Assembly (NCBI GenBank): GCA_902614975.1
Contig: CACMND010000002.1
Span: 62,001-126,000, forward strand
DNA: 64,000 nt
From: an uncultured Pelagibacteraceae bacterium
Lineage (GTDB): Bacteria; Pseudomonadota; Alphaproteobacteria; Pelagibacterales; Pelagibacteraceae
Direction: 5' to 3'
The notes below the pieces were generated by a model. That model had not been told where the DNA came from and made no database searches. It worked only from the letters and a program-made list of their open reading frames with translations. Below, piece after piece: positions 52,817 to 63,513 of the stretch; position 1 is the stretch's first letter, and each line of letters opens with the position of its first letter. A program made the translations under genes and the position numbers.

Positions 52817-53736
52817 ACAAAATTAAAATCTACAAAAATTTCAAAATTTTAAGAAAACATCGAAATGCAATGATATTAATTGGCAATTTTGATGGGTTAC
52901 ATCTGGGCCATCAGAGATTATTCAAAGAAGCAAAAAAATATAAAAAAAAATATAATTCAAAAATTGGAGTAGTGACTTTTGATCCAATACCAAAAATGTA
53001 TTTTAATAAAGGTATCACGAATTATCGACTTTCAAATCTTAATCAAAAAAGTAAATATTTTAGTGATTATAATGTAGATTTTTTAATAAATAAAAAATTT
53101 GATAAAAAATTCTCTAAAATATCTTGTCATAACTTTATTAAAAATATTTTATGCAAAAAGTTAAATGCAGATTATATCTTCGTTAGTAATAATTTTAGAT
53201 TTGGTAATAAAAGAGAGGGAGACGTAAATCTATTAAAAAGATTTCAAAAAAAATATAATTACAAATTAATTAACCCAAAACCGTTATATAAAAAAAATAA
53301 AATTATTTCCTCAACATTAATAAGAAAATTAATTGAAAATGGTAATTTAAAAATTGCAAATCAACTTTTATCTAGAAATTGGTCAATAGAAGGTGTTGTT
53401 GAAAAAGGTAGAATGATGGGTAGAAAAATCGGCTTCCCTACATGTAACATAAATATAAAAAATTATGTGATACCAAAAGTAGGAGTTTATGCAGTTGATG
53501 TTTATATCGAAAAAAATAGAAAAAAGATCAAAGGAATAGCAAATATTGGGTATAGACCTACTTTTAATCAAAAAAAATTATTATTAGAGGTAAATTTATT
53601 TAAATTTTCTGGAAATCTTTATAATAAAAATCTAACTATTAATTTTACAAAATTTATTAGAGGAGAAACAAAATTTAAAAATATTGATGCTTTGAAAAAA
53701 CAAATAAATAAAGATATCAAAGTTGCTAAAGGATAA
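52810..53736 (+). CDS. ribF: Bifunctional riboflavin kinase/FAD synthetase
   Basis: The 308-residue protein has an N-terminal FMN adenylyltransferase domain (about 20-190: ILIGNFDGLHLGHQRLF, with the HxGH motif, and SSTLIRKLIENG) and a C-terminal riboflavin kinase domain (about 195-308: RMMGRKIGFPTCNI and ANIGYRPTFNQKKLLLEVNLF). It makes FMN from riboflavin and then FAD. It is followed six bases later by ileS, an order seen in many Proteobacteria (ribF-ileS-lspA). Its start overlaps the HAD gene by seven bases. Confidence 0.95.
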   Translation: MVNKIKIYKNFKILRKHRNAMILIGNFDGLHLGHQRLFKEAKKYKKKYNSKIGVVTFDPIPKMYFNKGITNYRLSNLNQKSKYFSDYNVDFLINKKFDKKFSKISCHNFIKNILCKKLNADYIFVSNNFRFGNKREGDVNLLKRFQKKYNYKLINPKPLYKKNKIISSTLIRKLIENGNLKIANQLLSRNWSIEGVVEKGRMMGRKIGFPTCNINIKNYVIPKVGVYAVDVYIEKNRKKIKGIANIGYRPTFNQKKLLLEVNLFKFSGNLYNKNLTINFTKFIRGETKFKNIDALKKQINKDIKVAKG

Positions 53737-53742
53737 AATTTC

Positions 53743-56496
53743 ATGAGCAAGGAACATATAAATTTACCTAAAACAAAATTCTCAATGAAGGCAAATTTGC
53801 CAAATAAGGAGCCAAATTACATAGAATTTTGGAAGAAAATTGACCTTTACAATTTGTTAAGACAAAAAAGTAAAGGGCAAGAAAAATTCGTACTTCATGA
53901 TGGGCCTCCATACGCAAATGGAAATATTCATATGGGTACCGCTTTGAATAAAATCTTAAAAGACATAATTACAAAATTTCATCAAATGGATGGTAAAGAC
54001 TCAGTTTATGTTCCTGGATGGGATTGCCATGGTTTGCCCATTGAGTGGAAAATTGAAGAACAGTACAAAAAGAATAAAAAAAATAAAAATGATGTTCCAA
54101 TTATTGAATTCAGAAAAGAATGTAGAGAATTTGCAAATAAATGGATAGACGTGCATAAGGGAGAATTTACAAGACTTGGGGTAATCGGTGATTGGGAAAA
54201 TTACTATTCAACAATGTCATTTGATGCTGAAGCTCAAATAGTTAGAGAGCTTGGAAAATTTCTTAAAGAAGGAAGCCTTTATAGAGGTTACAAGCCAGTT
54301 CTTTGGTCAACTGTTGAAAAAACAGCTTTAGCGGATGCAGAGGTTGAATACATGGATCATGTTTCAGATACGATTTATGCAGCATTCAAAGTGAAAGTTT
54401 CAAATTTAGATATAATTGATGGTGCTGATGTAATAATTTGGACGACAACTCCATGGACTATTCCTGCAAATAAAGCTTTAGCTTACAATGCTGGCCTAAA
54501 GTATGTTTTACTTGAAATAAATGATAACAAAAATTTTATTGATAGAAAAATAGTAATTGCAAAAGACCTACTAGAACCTTTTAAAAAAGATACTTCTATT
54601 GAAAATATAAAAGTTTTTAACGAATTTTTAGGAAAAGATTTAAAAGGTACAATTTGTAGCCATCCATTTTCTAAAATGGGATATGATTATGATATCCCAA
54701 TGCTAGAAGCTAATTTTGTTACTACTGAACAAGGTACGGGTATCGTGCACTGCGCACCAAGCCATGGACCAGATGATTTTAATCTTTGTTTAAATAATAA
54801 TATTAAAGCAATTGAAACAGTTGATGGTGATGGAAAATATACAAATGAAATTAAACATTTTGAAGGTTTACATATTTTTAAGGCCAATAACTTAATTATT
54901 GAAAAATTAAATGAGCAAAAAAATTTAATAACAAACGGAAAACTTACTCACTCCTATCCCCATTCTTGGAGATCAAAAGCTCCACTAGTTCATAGAGCAA
55001 CTCCGCAATGGTTTATTTCTATGGAAAGCCATGGATTAAGAGATAAAGCATTAAAAGCCATCGATAATACAGATTTTTATCCTTCAAAAGGAAAAGAAAG
55101 AATAAAATCAATGATTGAAACTAGGCCTGATTGGTGTGTATCAAGACAGAGAGTTTGGGGTGTCCCGCTACCAATTTTTATCTCAAAAAAAACAGGTGAT
55201 GTTTTAGTTGATGATGAAGTTTTTGAAAATATTGCAAAAATTTACGAAAAAGAAGGTTCTGATTGTTGGTTTAATGAAGATTATCAGATCTTTCTTGGAG
55301 ATAAGTATAAAGCAGAAGATTATGAAAAATTATCAGATATAGTTGAGGTTTGGTTTGACAGTGGATCCACTCATTCTTTTGTCTTAGAAAAAAGAGATGA
55401 CCTTAAATGGCCTGCATCGATGTATTTAGAGGGTTCAGATCAACATAGAGGATGGTTTCATTCTTCATTACTAGAGTCATGTGGAACAAGAGGTGTTGCT
55501 CCCTTTGAAAGCATTCTTTCTCATGGTTTTGTTGTAGATGGAAAAGGTCTAAAAATGTCAAAGTCAACAGGTAACGTTATTGCTCCACAAGATATATTAA
55601 AAAAATATGGAGCTGATATATTAAGAATTTGGGTTGCATCTTCAAATTATGCTGAAGATTTAAGAATAGATTATTCAATTTTAGATCAACACGCTGAGTC
55701 TTATAGAAAAATTAGAAATACATTTAGATATCTATTAGGAAATATTCAAGATCAATACGAAAATCTTGATCTAGAAAAAGTTAAATTTGAAAACTTTGAT
55801 TCTCTTGAAAAATTTATGCTTCATAGAATTTATACAATAAATGAGAATTTTAAAAATAATTTTAAAGTTTATAACTTCCATAATTTATACAAAGAATTAC
55901 TAAATTTTTGCACAGTTGAGCTTTCTGCTTTTTATTTCGATATCAGGAAAGATACTCTATATTGTGACGCTTTAAATTCCGATAAAAGAAAGAACTGTAT
56001 AACTCTTTTAAATATTATTTTGCAGTGTCTCCTAAAATGGTTTGCACCAATATTATCATTTACAACTGAAGAAATTTATCAACTAGTTAAAAAGGAAAAA
56101 GATAGCCAAAGTATCCATTTACAAAATTTCGTTTCAGTTCCTAATTCTTGGAACGATGAAGAACTTAGCTCAGATTGGGATTATGTTAAAAAAATTAGAG
56201 ATGAGGCAAATATTTCAATAGAGAATATGAGAGCCGAAAAGTCAATTGGTTCAAGTTTAGAAGCAACAATTGAGATAAAATTAAATAAAGAATTTTACGA
56301 TAAGGCAAAAAATATTAATTTTTCTGAAATTTGTATAACCTCATCTGCCTCTGTAATTAAAGATGAAAATTTAAAAAATAGTATTGATGTAGTTGCAAAA
56401 AAGGCCCAAGGAAATAAATGTCCTATTTGTTGGAAAATTTTTGAAACGAGTTGTGAAAGACCAAATTGTGGACTTTTAAATACTAATGGGAAATGA
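53743..56496 (+). CDS. ileS: Isoleucyl-tRNA synthetase
   Basis: The 917-residue class I synthetase has the HIGH motif as GNIHMG in [17 protein letters not shown], the KMSKS loop in [11 protein letters not shown], the CP1 editing domain (including [16 protein letters not shown]), and a C-terminal zinc finger [17 protein letters not shown] with four Cys. Type is the bacterial IleRS1 form with the zinc finger, which is sensitive to mupirocin. It lies between ribF and lspA; the lspA start overlaps its end by 11 bases. Confidence 0.97.
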   Translation: MSKEHINLPKTKFSMKANLPNKEPNYIEFWKKIDLYNLLRQKSKGQEKFVLHDGPPYANGNIHMGTALNKILKDIITKFHQMDGKDSVYVPGWDCHGLPIEWKIEEQYKKNKKNKNDVPIIEFRKECREFANKWIDVHKGEFTRLGVIGDWENYYSTMSFDAEAQIVRELGKFLKEGSLYRGYKPVLWSTVEKTALADAEVEYMDHVSDTIYAAFKVKVSNLDIIDGADVIIWTTTPWTIPANKALAYNAGLKYVLLEINDNKNFIDRKIVIAKDLLEPFKKDTSIENIKVFNEFLGKDLKGTICSHPFSKMGYDYDIPMLEANFVTTEQGTGIVHCAPSHGPDDFNLCLNNNIKAIETVDGDGKYTNEIKHFEGLHIFKANNLIIEKLNEQKNLITNGKLTHSYPHSWRSKAPLVHRATPQWFISMESHGLRDKALKAIDNTDFYPSKGKERIKSMIETRPDWCVSRQRVWGVPLPIFISKKTGDVLVDDEVFENIAKIYEKEGSDCWFNEDYQIFLGDKYKAEDYEKLSDIVEVWFDSGSTHSFVLEKRDDLKWPASMYLEGSDQHRGWFHSSLLESCGTRGVAPFESILSHGFVVDGKGLKMSKSTGNVIAPQDILKKYGADILRIWVASSNYAEDLRIDYSILDQHAESYRKIRNTFRYLLGNIQDQYENLDLEKVKFENFDSLEKFMLHRIYTINENFKNNFKVYNFHNLYKELLNFCTVELSAFYFDIRKDTLYCDALNSDKRKNCITLLNIILQCLLKWFAPILSFTTEEIYQLVKKEKDSQSIHLQNFVSVPNSWNDEELSSDWDYVKKIRDEANISIENMRAEKSIGSSLEATIEIKLNKEFYDKAKNINFSEICITSSASVIKDENLKNSIDVVAKKAQGNKCPICWKIFETSCERPNCGLLNTNGK

Positions 56497-56983
56497 AAAA
56501 TTAAATAAACTTCTTATAGGTTTTGTATTTTTAGTTGTTTGTTTTGCTTTAGATAGACTATCAAAAATTTATATTCTAAATGTTTTAAATAATGAAGGAC
56601 AAGTTGATTTTTATATAAATCAATTTTTAAATATTTATTTGGTATGGAATACAGGTATTGGATTTGGTTTATTTTCTTCAGAAAATCAAATTTTCTATAA
56701 TATCTTTACTACAATTATAGTTATTATAAATTTGGTAATATTGTATTTCGCTTTGATTGAATCAAAAATTAAATCATTTTTTTTAATGATTATATTAGGA
56801 GGTTCATTAGGAAACTTGTTTGACCGCATCTATTACAGAGCTGTCCCGGACTTTATAGATTTAAATTTTCATGGATATCATTGGTTTATCTTTAATGTTG
56901 CTGATATATTTATATCAATTGGTATTATATGCCTTATTTTTTCTGAATTTATAATTTATAAAAAAAAAAATAATGAGAAATAA
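56486..56983 (+). CDS. lspA: Lipoprotein signal peptidase
   Basis: A 165-residue membrane protease with four helices. The catalytic Asp pair lies in [20 protein letters not shown] (with the GNxxDR motif) and [12 protein letters not shown]. The [11 protein letters not shown] motif (NxGxAFxxF) is present. It removes signal peptides from prolipoproteins and is needed for the several lipoproteins in this window. Its start overlaps ileS by 11 bases and its end overlaps the DUF3035 lipoprotein gene by 11 bases. Confidence 0.95.
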   Translation: MGNEKLNKLLIGFVFLVVCFALDRLSKIYILNVLNNEGQVDFYINQFLNIYLVWNTGIGFGLFSSENQIFYNIFTTIIVIINLVILYFALIESKIKSFFLMIILGGSLGNLFDRIYYRAVPDFIDLNFHGYHWFIFNVADIFISIGIICLIFSEFIIYKKKNNEK

Positions 56984-57287
56984 ATTAAATTTAATTTTAC
57001 TAATTCTTTTAATACCCATTCTTATAAATTGTAGCGGGGTTAAAGAAGCTTTAGAGGGTCAAAAAAGATCAAATCAGAGTGATGAGTTTTTGGTAAAAAA
57101 AAAGAACCCTTTGCAAATGCCTCCAGATATAAATAAACTGCCACAACCAGGTGATGGTCAAGAGATGAAAGATACATCTAAGGAAAATGATGTAAAAAAA
57201 TTACTTCAAATTAAAGAGACAAATAATACTGACACCTTTAAAAGTGGCTCAGGATTATTAAGTAATATGAAAAAAAAAATCCAATAA
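56973..57287 (+). CDS. DUF3035-type lipoprotein
   Basis: A 104-residue lipoprotein with a signal and lipobox ILINC (lipidated Cys20). The mature part has [33 protein letters not shown], the DUF3035 signature (DEFxVxxxxPLxxPPdf.LP.P), and then an unstructured tail. In Caulobacter-type alphaproteobacteria the family is associated with the BAM complex (BamF) and typically follows lspA, as here. This gives a lipoprotein substrate directly after its processing peptidase. Confidence 0.85.
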   Translation: MRNKLNLILLILLIPILINCSGVKEALEGQKRSNQSDEFLVKKKNPLQMPPDINKLPQPGDGQEMKDTSKENDVKKLLQIKETNNTDTFKSGSGLLSNMKKKIQ

Positions 57288-57290
57288 CTG

Positions 57291-58463
57291 ATGGAGACAG
57301 AAAATATTATTTATAAAAAATTTAATAATAGAAAAAAATTAACTAATAAAAAAAAAATTTCAAATTTTTTAAATTTTAAAACATTACTCAATAAATATCC
57401 TTTATTAAAATCTCTGACTTACGAATACAGCTATTCATTTAAAAAAAAAGACTTAAAAAATTTGAAAAATTATCAAGAGTTTAACTTGATAGGAATGGGT
57501 GGTTCAGCTTTAGGTGCGGAAGCTATATATGATTTTCTAAGTCATAAGATAAAAAAAAAATTTTTCTTTTTTAGCAATTTACAAAATTTTAAAATATCTA
57601 AACCTAATAAAAAACGTGTAAATATAATTATATCAAAGTCAGGAAACACTTTAGAGACAGTTTCAAATTTAAATTTAATTTTAACTAAACAAAAAACAAA
57701 TAGAAATTTGATAATCACAGAAAATAAAAAAAATATTCTAAGAGTTATGGCATATAAGCTTAAATCTGATGTTTTGGATCATAAAAATTACATTGGAGGA
57801 AGATATTCAGTATTATCTGAAGTTGGGATGGTCCCAGCCGAATTGATGGGATTAAATGAAAAAAAATTTAAACGATTAAATTATTTAATTAAGAACAAAG
57901 GATTTATTAATTTTTTAGTCCAAAATGTTTCTTCAATTTACTCAAATATTATCCAGGGAAAAAAAAATTCTGTTCTCTTAAATTATGATGAAAAATTAAA
58001 TAATTTTTTAAAATGGTATCAACAATTATCTGCTGAGAGCTTAGGAAAAAAAGGTAAGGGCTATTTTCCTATAATTTCTACAATGCCAAAGGATAATCAT
58101 AGTCTTCTGCAACTTTATTTGGACGGTCCGAAAAATAATTTCTTTAGTTTTTTTATTTCTAAAGAAATAAATTCATTTAAATTTAATGAAGCTTATTTAA
58201 TTAATGAATTATCACATTTAAAAAAGAAAAACATATATGAAGTATTGAATGCTCAAAAAAAAGCTACACAAAACGTATTTAATAAAAAAAAATTATCATT
58301 TAGAAGTTTTGAAATTATTAATAGGAGTGAGGAAACTCTTGGTGAACTTTTTACATTTTTTATTTTAGAAACTCTATTATTAGGCTCCTTATTAAAAGTT
58401 AACCCAGTTAACCAACCCTCTGTTGAATTAATTAAAATTGAAACAAAAAATATTCTAAAATAG
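57291..58463 (+). CDS. pgi: Glucose-6-phosphate isomerase, short form
   Basis: The 390-residue protein has SIS-domain features of glucose-6-phosphate isomerase: the GMGGSALGAEAI start of the first SIS domain, SKSGNTLETVSNL, GGRYSVLSEVGMVPAEL (catalytic Arg), and NQPSVELIKIETKNIL with the catalytic Lys near the C-terminus. It is shorter than the E. coli (about 549) and Bacillus (about 450) enzymes because the loop and C-terminal extension are reduced. It interconverts glucose-6-phosphate and fructose-6-phosphate. It starts four bases after the DUF3035 gene, in the place a peptidase usually occupies in relatives. Confidence 0.88.
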   Translation: METENIIYKKFNNRKKLTNKKKISNFLNFKTLLNKYPLLKSLTYEYSYSFKKKDLKNLKNYQEFNLIGMGGSALGAEAIYDFLSHKIKKKFFFFSNLQNFKISKPNKKRVNIIISKSGNTLETVSNLNLILTKQKTNRNLIITENKKNILRVMAYKLKSDVLDHKNYIGGRYSVLSEVGMVPAELMGLNEKKFKRLNYLIKNKGFINFLVQNVSSIYSNIIQGKKNSVLLNYDEKLNNFLKWYQQLSAESLGKKGKGYFPIISTMPKDNHSLLQLYLDGPKNNFFSFFISKEINSFKFNEAYLINELSHLKKKNIYEVLNAQKKATQNVFNKKKLSFRSFEIINRSEETLGELFTFFILETLLLGSLLKVNPVNQPSVELIKIETKNILK

Positions 58464-59021
58464 AAATTTACCGAATATTATTTTTGATAATCCATAAGTT
58501 TTTTCTCTCAAAATTTTAAAATCTTCAACAAAATTTTCTTTAAACTTCTTATTCCTATGGATAATTATTAGTGTATTTTTTTGTGCAATTTTTAAGTCTA
58601 TAATTTTTCTTAATAATTTATTTATATTTTTATCTTTGAAAGGTGGATCTAAATAAATCAAATCAATTTTCATATTATCTATATTTTCTTTTAATATTTT
58701 GTAGGCATCCATTTCTCTGATTACTGAATTTTGTTTGAGCCCTAACTCGTTAAGATTTTCTTCTAAAATTTTTAATGAAGGTTTATAACTCTCAAAAAAA
58801 TAAACTTTTTTTACACCTCTAGATAGGCATTCGATACCAAATGATCCTGAACCAGAGAATAAATCTAAGACAATGTTATTATCAAAATTAGTTTTTTCAT
58901 TTTTAGAATGTTCTAAAATATTAAATATTGACTCTCGCACCATATCTTTCAGTGGTCTCGTTGTTCTATCCGTAGGGTTTTGGATTAATTTTCCTCTGAG
59001 TTTTCCTCCTATTACTCTCAT
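58455..59021 (-). CDS. rsmD: 16S rRNA (guanine-966-N2)-methyltransferase
   Basis: A 188-residue methyltransferase: MRVIGGKLRGKLIQNP start, the RPLKDMVRESIFNIL segment, the SAM loop VLDLFSGSGSFGIECLSRG and the catalytic DPPF in LIYLDPPFKDKN. RsmD modifies G966 of 16S rRNA in the small subunit. It overlaps the pgi tail by nine bases convergently and shares four bases with purD upstream (ATGA-type), so purD-rsmD form an operon. Confidence 0.94.
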   Translation of the reverse strand: MRVIGGKLRGKLIQNPTDRTTRPLKDMVRESIFNILEHSKNEKTNFDNNIVLDLFSGSGSFGIECLSRGVKKVYFFESYKPSLKILEENLNELGLKQNSVIREMDAYKILKENIDNMKIDLIYLDPPFKDKNINKLLRKIIDLKIAQKNTLIIIHRNKKFKENFVEDFKILREKTYGLSKIIFGKFLF

Positions 59022-60283
59022 TCATCTATCACCTTGTGACCTATATCTGACCTATAAAAACCATCTTCCCAATTTAATTTTTTAATTTGGTTGATAATTT
59101 CCTTTCTGCTTGTTGAAAAACTATTCGAGAAATTTACAAAATTTAGCACTCGACCACCAACTGCTAATATTTTATTTTCTGAACTTTTTGTACCAGCATG
59201 AAAAATAAAACTATCTTTACTTGATTTAAATTCTTTCAAATTTTTAATCTCTACATTTTTATTATATTTTTCAGGATATCCCTTAGAGCATAATGCTATG
59301 CACATACTCTTTTTATTTTTCCATTTTATTTCTTGTGTATATAACTTTGAATTACAACAGGCATTTATAATTTCCAATAAATCACAGTCAATCAACGGCA
59401 ATATAGTTTGGCATTCAGGATCACCCATTCTAACATTATATTCAATCAAGTATGGTTCATTATTTTTTATCATTAAGCCGGCATACAAAAAACCAATATA
59501 TTTCTCATTCATTTCATTAACGGCTTTTAATGTTGGCTCAATGATTTTTTTTAAAACTTTTTTCTCTAAATCGTTGTTAATTAAGCTCGAAGGCGAATAG
59601 GCTCCCATGCCCCCTGTATTCTTACCAGTATCACCTTCACCAACTCTTTTATGGTCTTGAGCTGTATTAAAAGTTTTATAACTAATTCCATCAGAAATAA
59701 TAAAAAAACTCATCTCATCACCTTCAAGAAATTCTTCAATTAATAATTGATCAGTTTTACCAAATTTACCATCAAATATTTCATTAACTGCAGTTTTGGC
59801 CTCATCAAGATTTTTACAAATATAAACACCTTTACCTGCAGCAAGAACATCTGCTTTTACAACAAGAGGAAAATTAGAAGATGATAGAAATACAAAAGAG
59901 TCTTCTTTGGATTTGCAAATTTTAAATTTAGCAGTTGGTATATTAAATTTTTTACAAATTTTTTTAGTAAATATTTTTGAACCTTCTAATTGGGCAACTT
60001 TTTTTCTAGGACCAAAAACTTTGATATTTTTTGCTTCTAGGAAATCCACTAATCCTTCCACTAATGGTTTTTCTGGACCTACAACTACCAATTCAATTTG
60101 TTCTTTATTGATAAAATCATGTAAGTCTTGAAAATTCTCTAAATTAAGATCAATATTTAAAGATATTTCTTCAGTACCAGCATTACCAGGTATTGAGTAT
60201 ATTTTTGTTATTTTTTTTGAATTACTTAATTGATGAGCTAAAGCATGTTCTCGTCCCCCGCTACCAATAATTGCAATTTTCAT
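59018..60283 (-). CDS. purD: Phosphoribosylamine-glycine ligase
   Basis: The 421-residue ATP-grasp enzyme has the N-terminal MKIAIIGSGGREHALAHQLS, SKIFTKKICKKFNIPTAKF, the ATP-binding FPLVVKADVLAAGKGV and GTGxNTGGMGAYSP-like loop (GDTGKNTGGMGAYSPSSL), and EYNVRMGDPECQ, the metal site. It makes glycinamide ribonucleotide in purine synthesis. It overlaps rsmD by four bases. It diverges from the DUF2093 gene with about 22 bases between starts, which must contain both promoters. Confidence 0.96.
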   Translation of the reverse strand: MKIAIIGSGGREHALAHQLSNSKKITKIYSIPGNAGTEEISLNIDLNLENFQDLHDFINKEQIELVVVGPEKPLVEGLVDFLEAKNIKVFGPRKKVAQLEGSKIFTKKICKKFNIPTAKFKICKSKEDSFVFLSSSNFPLVVKADVLAAGKGVYICKNLDEAKTAVNEIFDGKFGKTDQLLIEEFLEGDEMSFFIISDGISYKTFNTAQDHKRVGEGDTGKNTGGMGAYSPSSLINNDLEKKVLKKIIEPTLKAVNEMNEKYIGFLYAGLMIKNNEPYLIEYNVRMGDPECQTILPLIDCDLLEIINACCNSKLYTQEIKWKNKKSMCIALCSKGYPEKYNKNVEIKNLKEFKSSKDSFIFHAGTKSSENKILAVGGRVLNFVNFSNSFSTSRKEIINQIKKLNWEDGFYRSDIGHKVIDE

Positions 60284-60305
60284 TTAGTAAATATATATCT
60301 TAAAT

Positions 60306-60503
60306 ATGTTAAATAAGTTAGCTAAATTAAAATACCTAGCAAACAATTTTGAAATAGTTGAGGAAGGTGATCATGTGATTTGTGCTATTTCACAAAAAAA
60401 AATACCGCTTGAAAATTTAACTTATTGGAACGTTGAAGAGCAGGAAGCTTACTTTTCATATGTCGAGGCTTCCAAAAAAAGAGATTTATTAAATAAAAAC
60501 TGA
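60306..60503 (+). CDS. DUF2093 protein
   Basis: A 65-residue protein of the DUF2093 family, typical of Alphaproteobacteria. It has the motif LAKLKYLANNFEIVEEGDHVICAISQKKIPLENLTYWNVEEQEAYFS, where GDHVxCAxxxxxIPLxxLxYWSVxxQEAY is the family pattern. The function is unknown. It converges with the acyltransferase gene, with no gap between stop codons. Short length and motif conservation make this a firm call. Confidence 0.9.
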   Translation: MLNKLAKLKYLANNFEIVEEGDHVICAISQKKIPLENLTYWNVEEQEAYFSYVEASKKRDLLNKN

Positions 60504-61364
60504 TTATTTTTTCCATCTATCGTGTGTCCAGATCCATTGATCTATATTTTTTAAAATCATTTTTTCGAGTATCTTATTTAGATGTTCCGTGATCTCCTTA
60601 ATAGATTTATTGCTGCCAATTTTTATTGGTTTAGATATAAACATTTTAAAATAATTATTTTTCCTTCTCTCTATGTATATAGGTACTAAATCACATTTGT
60701 ATTTTTTAATTAACTGTGCGGGTATGGTCGTAGTACTTGCTGGTTTATCGAAAAAATTAATTTTTATACCTTCTCTAACTCTTTGATCTATCATTAAAGC
60801 CACGGAGTTACCTTTTTTTATATTTTCAATAATTTGTCTTGTGCCAGATCTACCTTTTTTAATCTGATTTTTGCATATAAAATTTTCTCTTATTTCTTCC
60901 ATAGTTTTATTTAAAAATACATTATTTAGTGGCCTGTAAATAGCACACAGATTTATGCCAGCCTTTTCTATTTGTAGAGCCATCAACTCAAAATTATTAA
61001 AATGACCAGATACAAACACAGCCCGTCTTTTTTCTTCCTTAATTTTGTTAAGGTTCTCAAGACCATCTATTTCAATAAATTTATTTAATTTGTTATTTCT
61101 AAATGCTTTGAGAAAAGGATATTCAGCAAGTATTCTACCGTAGTTACCGTAAATTTTATCAATAATTGTATTATATTTTTCTTTGTCCACAATACCTGAT
61201 TGGTCTAAATTATTTTCTATTAACTTTCTTGATCTAAATATTGGTCCAAATAAGCGCCCAATAAAATTTCCTAAATTAGATCCATTTTTATAACCAATTA
61301 TAATTAGTATAAAAAAAAATATTTTTATTAAAATAAATTCAATTAAATAAAAAAACTTCCTCAT
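60504..61364 (-). CDS. LpxL/HtrB-family lipid A acyltransferase
   Basis: The 286-residue protein is a lysophospholipid acyltransferase of the late acyl transfer group: an N-terminal membrane helix, the catalytic HX4E motif as SGHFNNFELMAL, GRSGTRQIIENIKKGNSVALMIDQRVREGIKINFFDKPA, and the end RWKK. It adds a secondary acyl chain to the Kdo-lipid A precursor. It overlaps lpxK by four bases, so it is the third gene in the lipid A operon. Only one late acyltransferase is seen here. Confidence 0.88.
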   Translation of the reverse strand: MRKFFYLIEFILIKIFFFILIIIGYKNGSNLGNFIGRLFGPIFRSRKLIENNLDQSGIVDKEKYNTIIDKIYGNYGRILAEYPFLKAFRNNKLNKFIEIDGLENLNKIKEEKRRAVFVSGHFNNFELMALQIEKAGINLCAIYRPLNNVFLNKTMEEIRENFICKNQIKKGRSGTRQIIENIKKGNSVALMIDQRVREGIKINFFDKPASTTTIPAQLIKKYKCDLVPIYIERRKNNYFKMFISKPIKIGSNKSIKEITEHLNKILEKMILKNIDQWIWTHDRWKK

Positions 61365-62284
61365 AATTTGTTTATTAAAAAATTTTTAAATTCTTTTTCT
61401 TTTTCAATATTTAATTCTATTTTTAAAAATTGGATATTTTTTTTTTGTAAATTTGACAATCGATTATAATCTTTTTCTGTCGTTATAATTTTCAATTTAT
61501 TCTTCTTAGCTATATTTTTTATATTATTTATATCAGAACTTTTATATTTATAGTGGTCAGGAAATGTAATTATCTTGTTTATTTTAAAATTATACTTTTT
61601 TAATGTTTTCTGAAACTCTAATGGATTACCAATACCCGAAAACATTAAAAAATTGTTTTTTAATTTAAAAGACTTAAGATTTTTTGGAAAGTATTTTGCT
61701 CTAAACACTTTTAAATTTGGATTTAATCTCTTTAGAGTTTTTTCGAAACGTTTATTATTTTTTTCACCATTAAGAAATGCAAGATCATAATTTAAAATAT
61801 TTGTAATTCTTTCCCTTAATGGCCCAGCAGGCAAAACTAGCCCATTTCCAACTAGCTCTGAACTATTAAAACAAGCAATAGAAATATCATAATTTAAACT
61901 TTTATCTTGTAAACCATCATCTAATATAGCTAACTGGTAATTTTTTTTCTCAGCAATTCTCAGTGCGATATCTCTAAAACTTAAACAAATTAGATTTCCA
62001 TATTTTGATAAAATATTTTGCTCATCAATTTGATCAATATATCTTTTTTTAATAAATACAGTTTTAAACTTATATTTAAACATATCATTTATCTTTAAAA
62101 CTAAAGGTGTTTTTCCAGTTCCACCTAAGTAAATATTTCCAACACAGATTGTTTTTATTTTGAAATATTTTTTAACACTTAAAGATTTAAAAAAATTAAA
62201 TATAATTGTTATCAAACTAAATGGTAAGAGTAATAATGATATGAAATTGAAACTATCCCAAAAAATGGGTCTTTTTACTTTCAT
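61361..62284 (-). CDS. lpxK: Tetraacyldisaccharide 4'-kinase
   Basis: The 307-residue protein has the LpxK Walker A in VGNIYLGGTGKTPLVLKI (about 46-63), the Walker B-like LAILDDGLQD, the VLPAGPLRE motif and FSGIGNPLEF. It phosphorylates the 4' position of lipid A disaccharide. It carries a membrane-anchoring N-terminus. It lies between the KDO transferase gene and the acyltransferase gene, overlapping each by one to four bases. Confidence 0.95.
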   Translation of the reverse strand: MKVKRPIFWDSFNFISLLLLPFSLITIIFNFFKSLSVKKYFKIKTICVGNIYLGGTGKTPLVLKINDMFKYKFKTVFIKKRYIDQIDEQNILSKYGNLICLSFRDIALRIAEKKNYQLAILDDGLQDKSLNYDISIACFNSSELVGNGLVLPAGPLRERITNILNYDLAFLNGEKNNKRFEKTLKRLNPNLKVFRAKYFPKNLKSFKLKNNFLMFSGIGNPLEFQKTLKKYNFKINKIITFPDHYKYKSSDINNIKNIAKKNKLKIITTEKDYNRLSNLQKKNIQFLKIELNIEKEKEFKNFLINKL

Positions 62285-63513
62285 TATAAATAATTTTTAA
62301 TTTCTTTAACGTTATTTTCAAAAATTTTAGTACCTAAATAATTAATTTTATTAAGTTTAATATTTGATATTTTGTAATTATGTTTTTTTATAAATACCTT
62401 TTCCATTTGACCAATATTTTTAATCTCTGAAGATATTTTTAAATTTTTTAATTCTTTATATATTTCTTTAAAATTATTTACTTTTTTACCATGCATCACG
62501 TAATTACCCATTCTTACAGCTTCTAATGGGTTTTGTCCTCCATGGTTTACTAAAGATCCACCAACAAATGTTACATTTGAAAGTCTTAAAAATTTTGACA
62601 TTTCTCCGTATGTATTAACAATATATACGTCACAATCATCAGACGGTTTATGTCCGCTTGATCTTTCGGTAACTATCAGTTTTAATTTTCTAAGTTCTTG
62701 TTTTATATCCTCTGATCTATTTATGTGACGTGGAACCAATATTGTAATTAAATTCTTAAACTTTTTCTTCAATTTTAAATGTAATTTTCCAATGATTTTC
62801 TCCTCGTTATAATGAGTGCTAGCTGCACAGAATACTTTTTTATTTTTAAAATATTTTTGAACATTTTTCTTCAAACTTTGTTTGTCATTTTTAAAATACT
62901 TTAAATTTCCAACAAATTTAATTTTTTTTACACCCAATCTTTTTAAAAAATCTTGGGTTTCCTGATTTTGAGGTAAAGCTATAGTTATTTTACTGAAAAC
63001 ATTCTTTGCAAAAGATGAAAAGATTTGCCATCTTTTGAAACTTTTACTCGTAATTCTAGCATTGATTAAAATAAGAGGTATTTTTTTTGAATTTATTTTT
63101 TCATACATATTCGGCCAGATTTCAGAATCTACAAATATTGCGATTTTTGGTTTCCAATAATTTAAAAAGTTATTGCATATAAATCCGATATCAAATGGAT
63201 AGTAAATATGATTTGTTTTCTTGAATTTTTTTTTTGCTATTATTGAAGCTGAACTTCGCGTGGAAGATGTTAGTAAAATTTTCTTTATTTTTTTATCTTT
63301 TTCAAACTCATTTATCAAAGGAAGAATACTCATGATTTCACCTACACTTGCACCATGAAACCATACAGTTACACCAGATTTTTTTTTATTATAATAAGAA
63401 TATTTTTCTAAGATTCTTTTTGCATCTTCCTTTCCTTTAATTATTCTAAAAATTAATATAAATGGTGAAATTAAAAAAAAAATAATTCCAAATATATTAT
63501 ACAAAAAATACAT
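62284..63513 (-). CDS. waaA: 3-deoxy-D-manno-octulosonic acid transferase
   Basis: The 409-residue GT30 enzyme has an N-terminal membrane helix, the SGVTVWFHGASVGEIMSILPLI motif (GEV/GEI, with catalytic Glu), IFVDSEIWPNMYEKI, INARIT and the late VGGSLVNHGGQNPLEAVRMG. It transfers Kdo residues from CMP-Kdo to lipid IVA. It is between lpxK and the msbA-like gene and overlaps each by one base. The number of Kdo units added cannot be deduced. Confidence 0.95.
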   Translation of the reverse strand: MYFLYNIFGIIFFLISPFILIFRIIKGKEDAKRILEKYSYYNKKKSGVTVWFHGASVGEIMSILPLINEFEKDKKIKKILLTSSTRSSASIIAKKKFKKTNHIYYPFDIGFICNNFLNYWKPKIAIFVDSEIWPNMYEKINSKKIPLILINARITSKSFKRWQIFSSFAKNVFSKITIALPQNQETQDFLKRLGVKKIKFVGNLKYFKNDKQSLKKNVQKYFKNKKVFCAASTHYNEEKIIGKLHLKLKKKFKNLITILVPRHINRSEDIKQELRKLKLIVTERSSGHKPSDDCDVYIVNTYGEMSKFLRLSNVTFVGGSLVNHGGQNPLEAVRMGNYVMHGKKVNNFKEIYKELKNLKISSEIKNIGQMEKVFIKKHNYKISNIKLNKINYLGTKIFENNVKEIKNYL

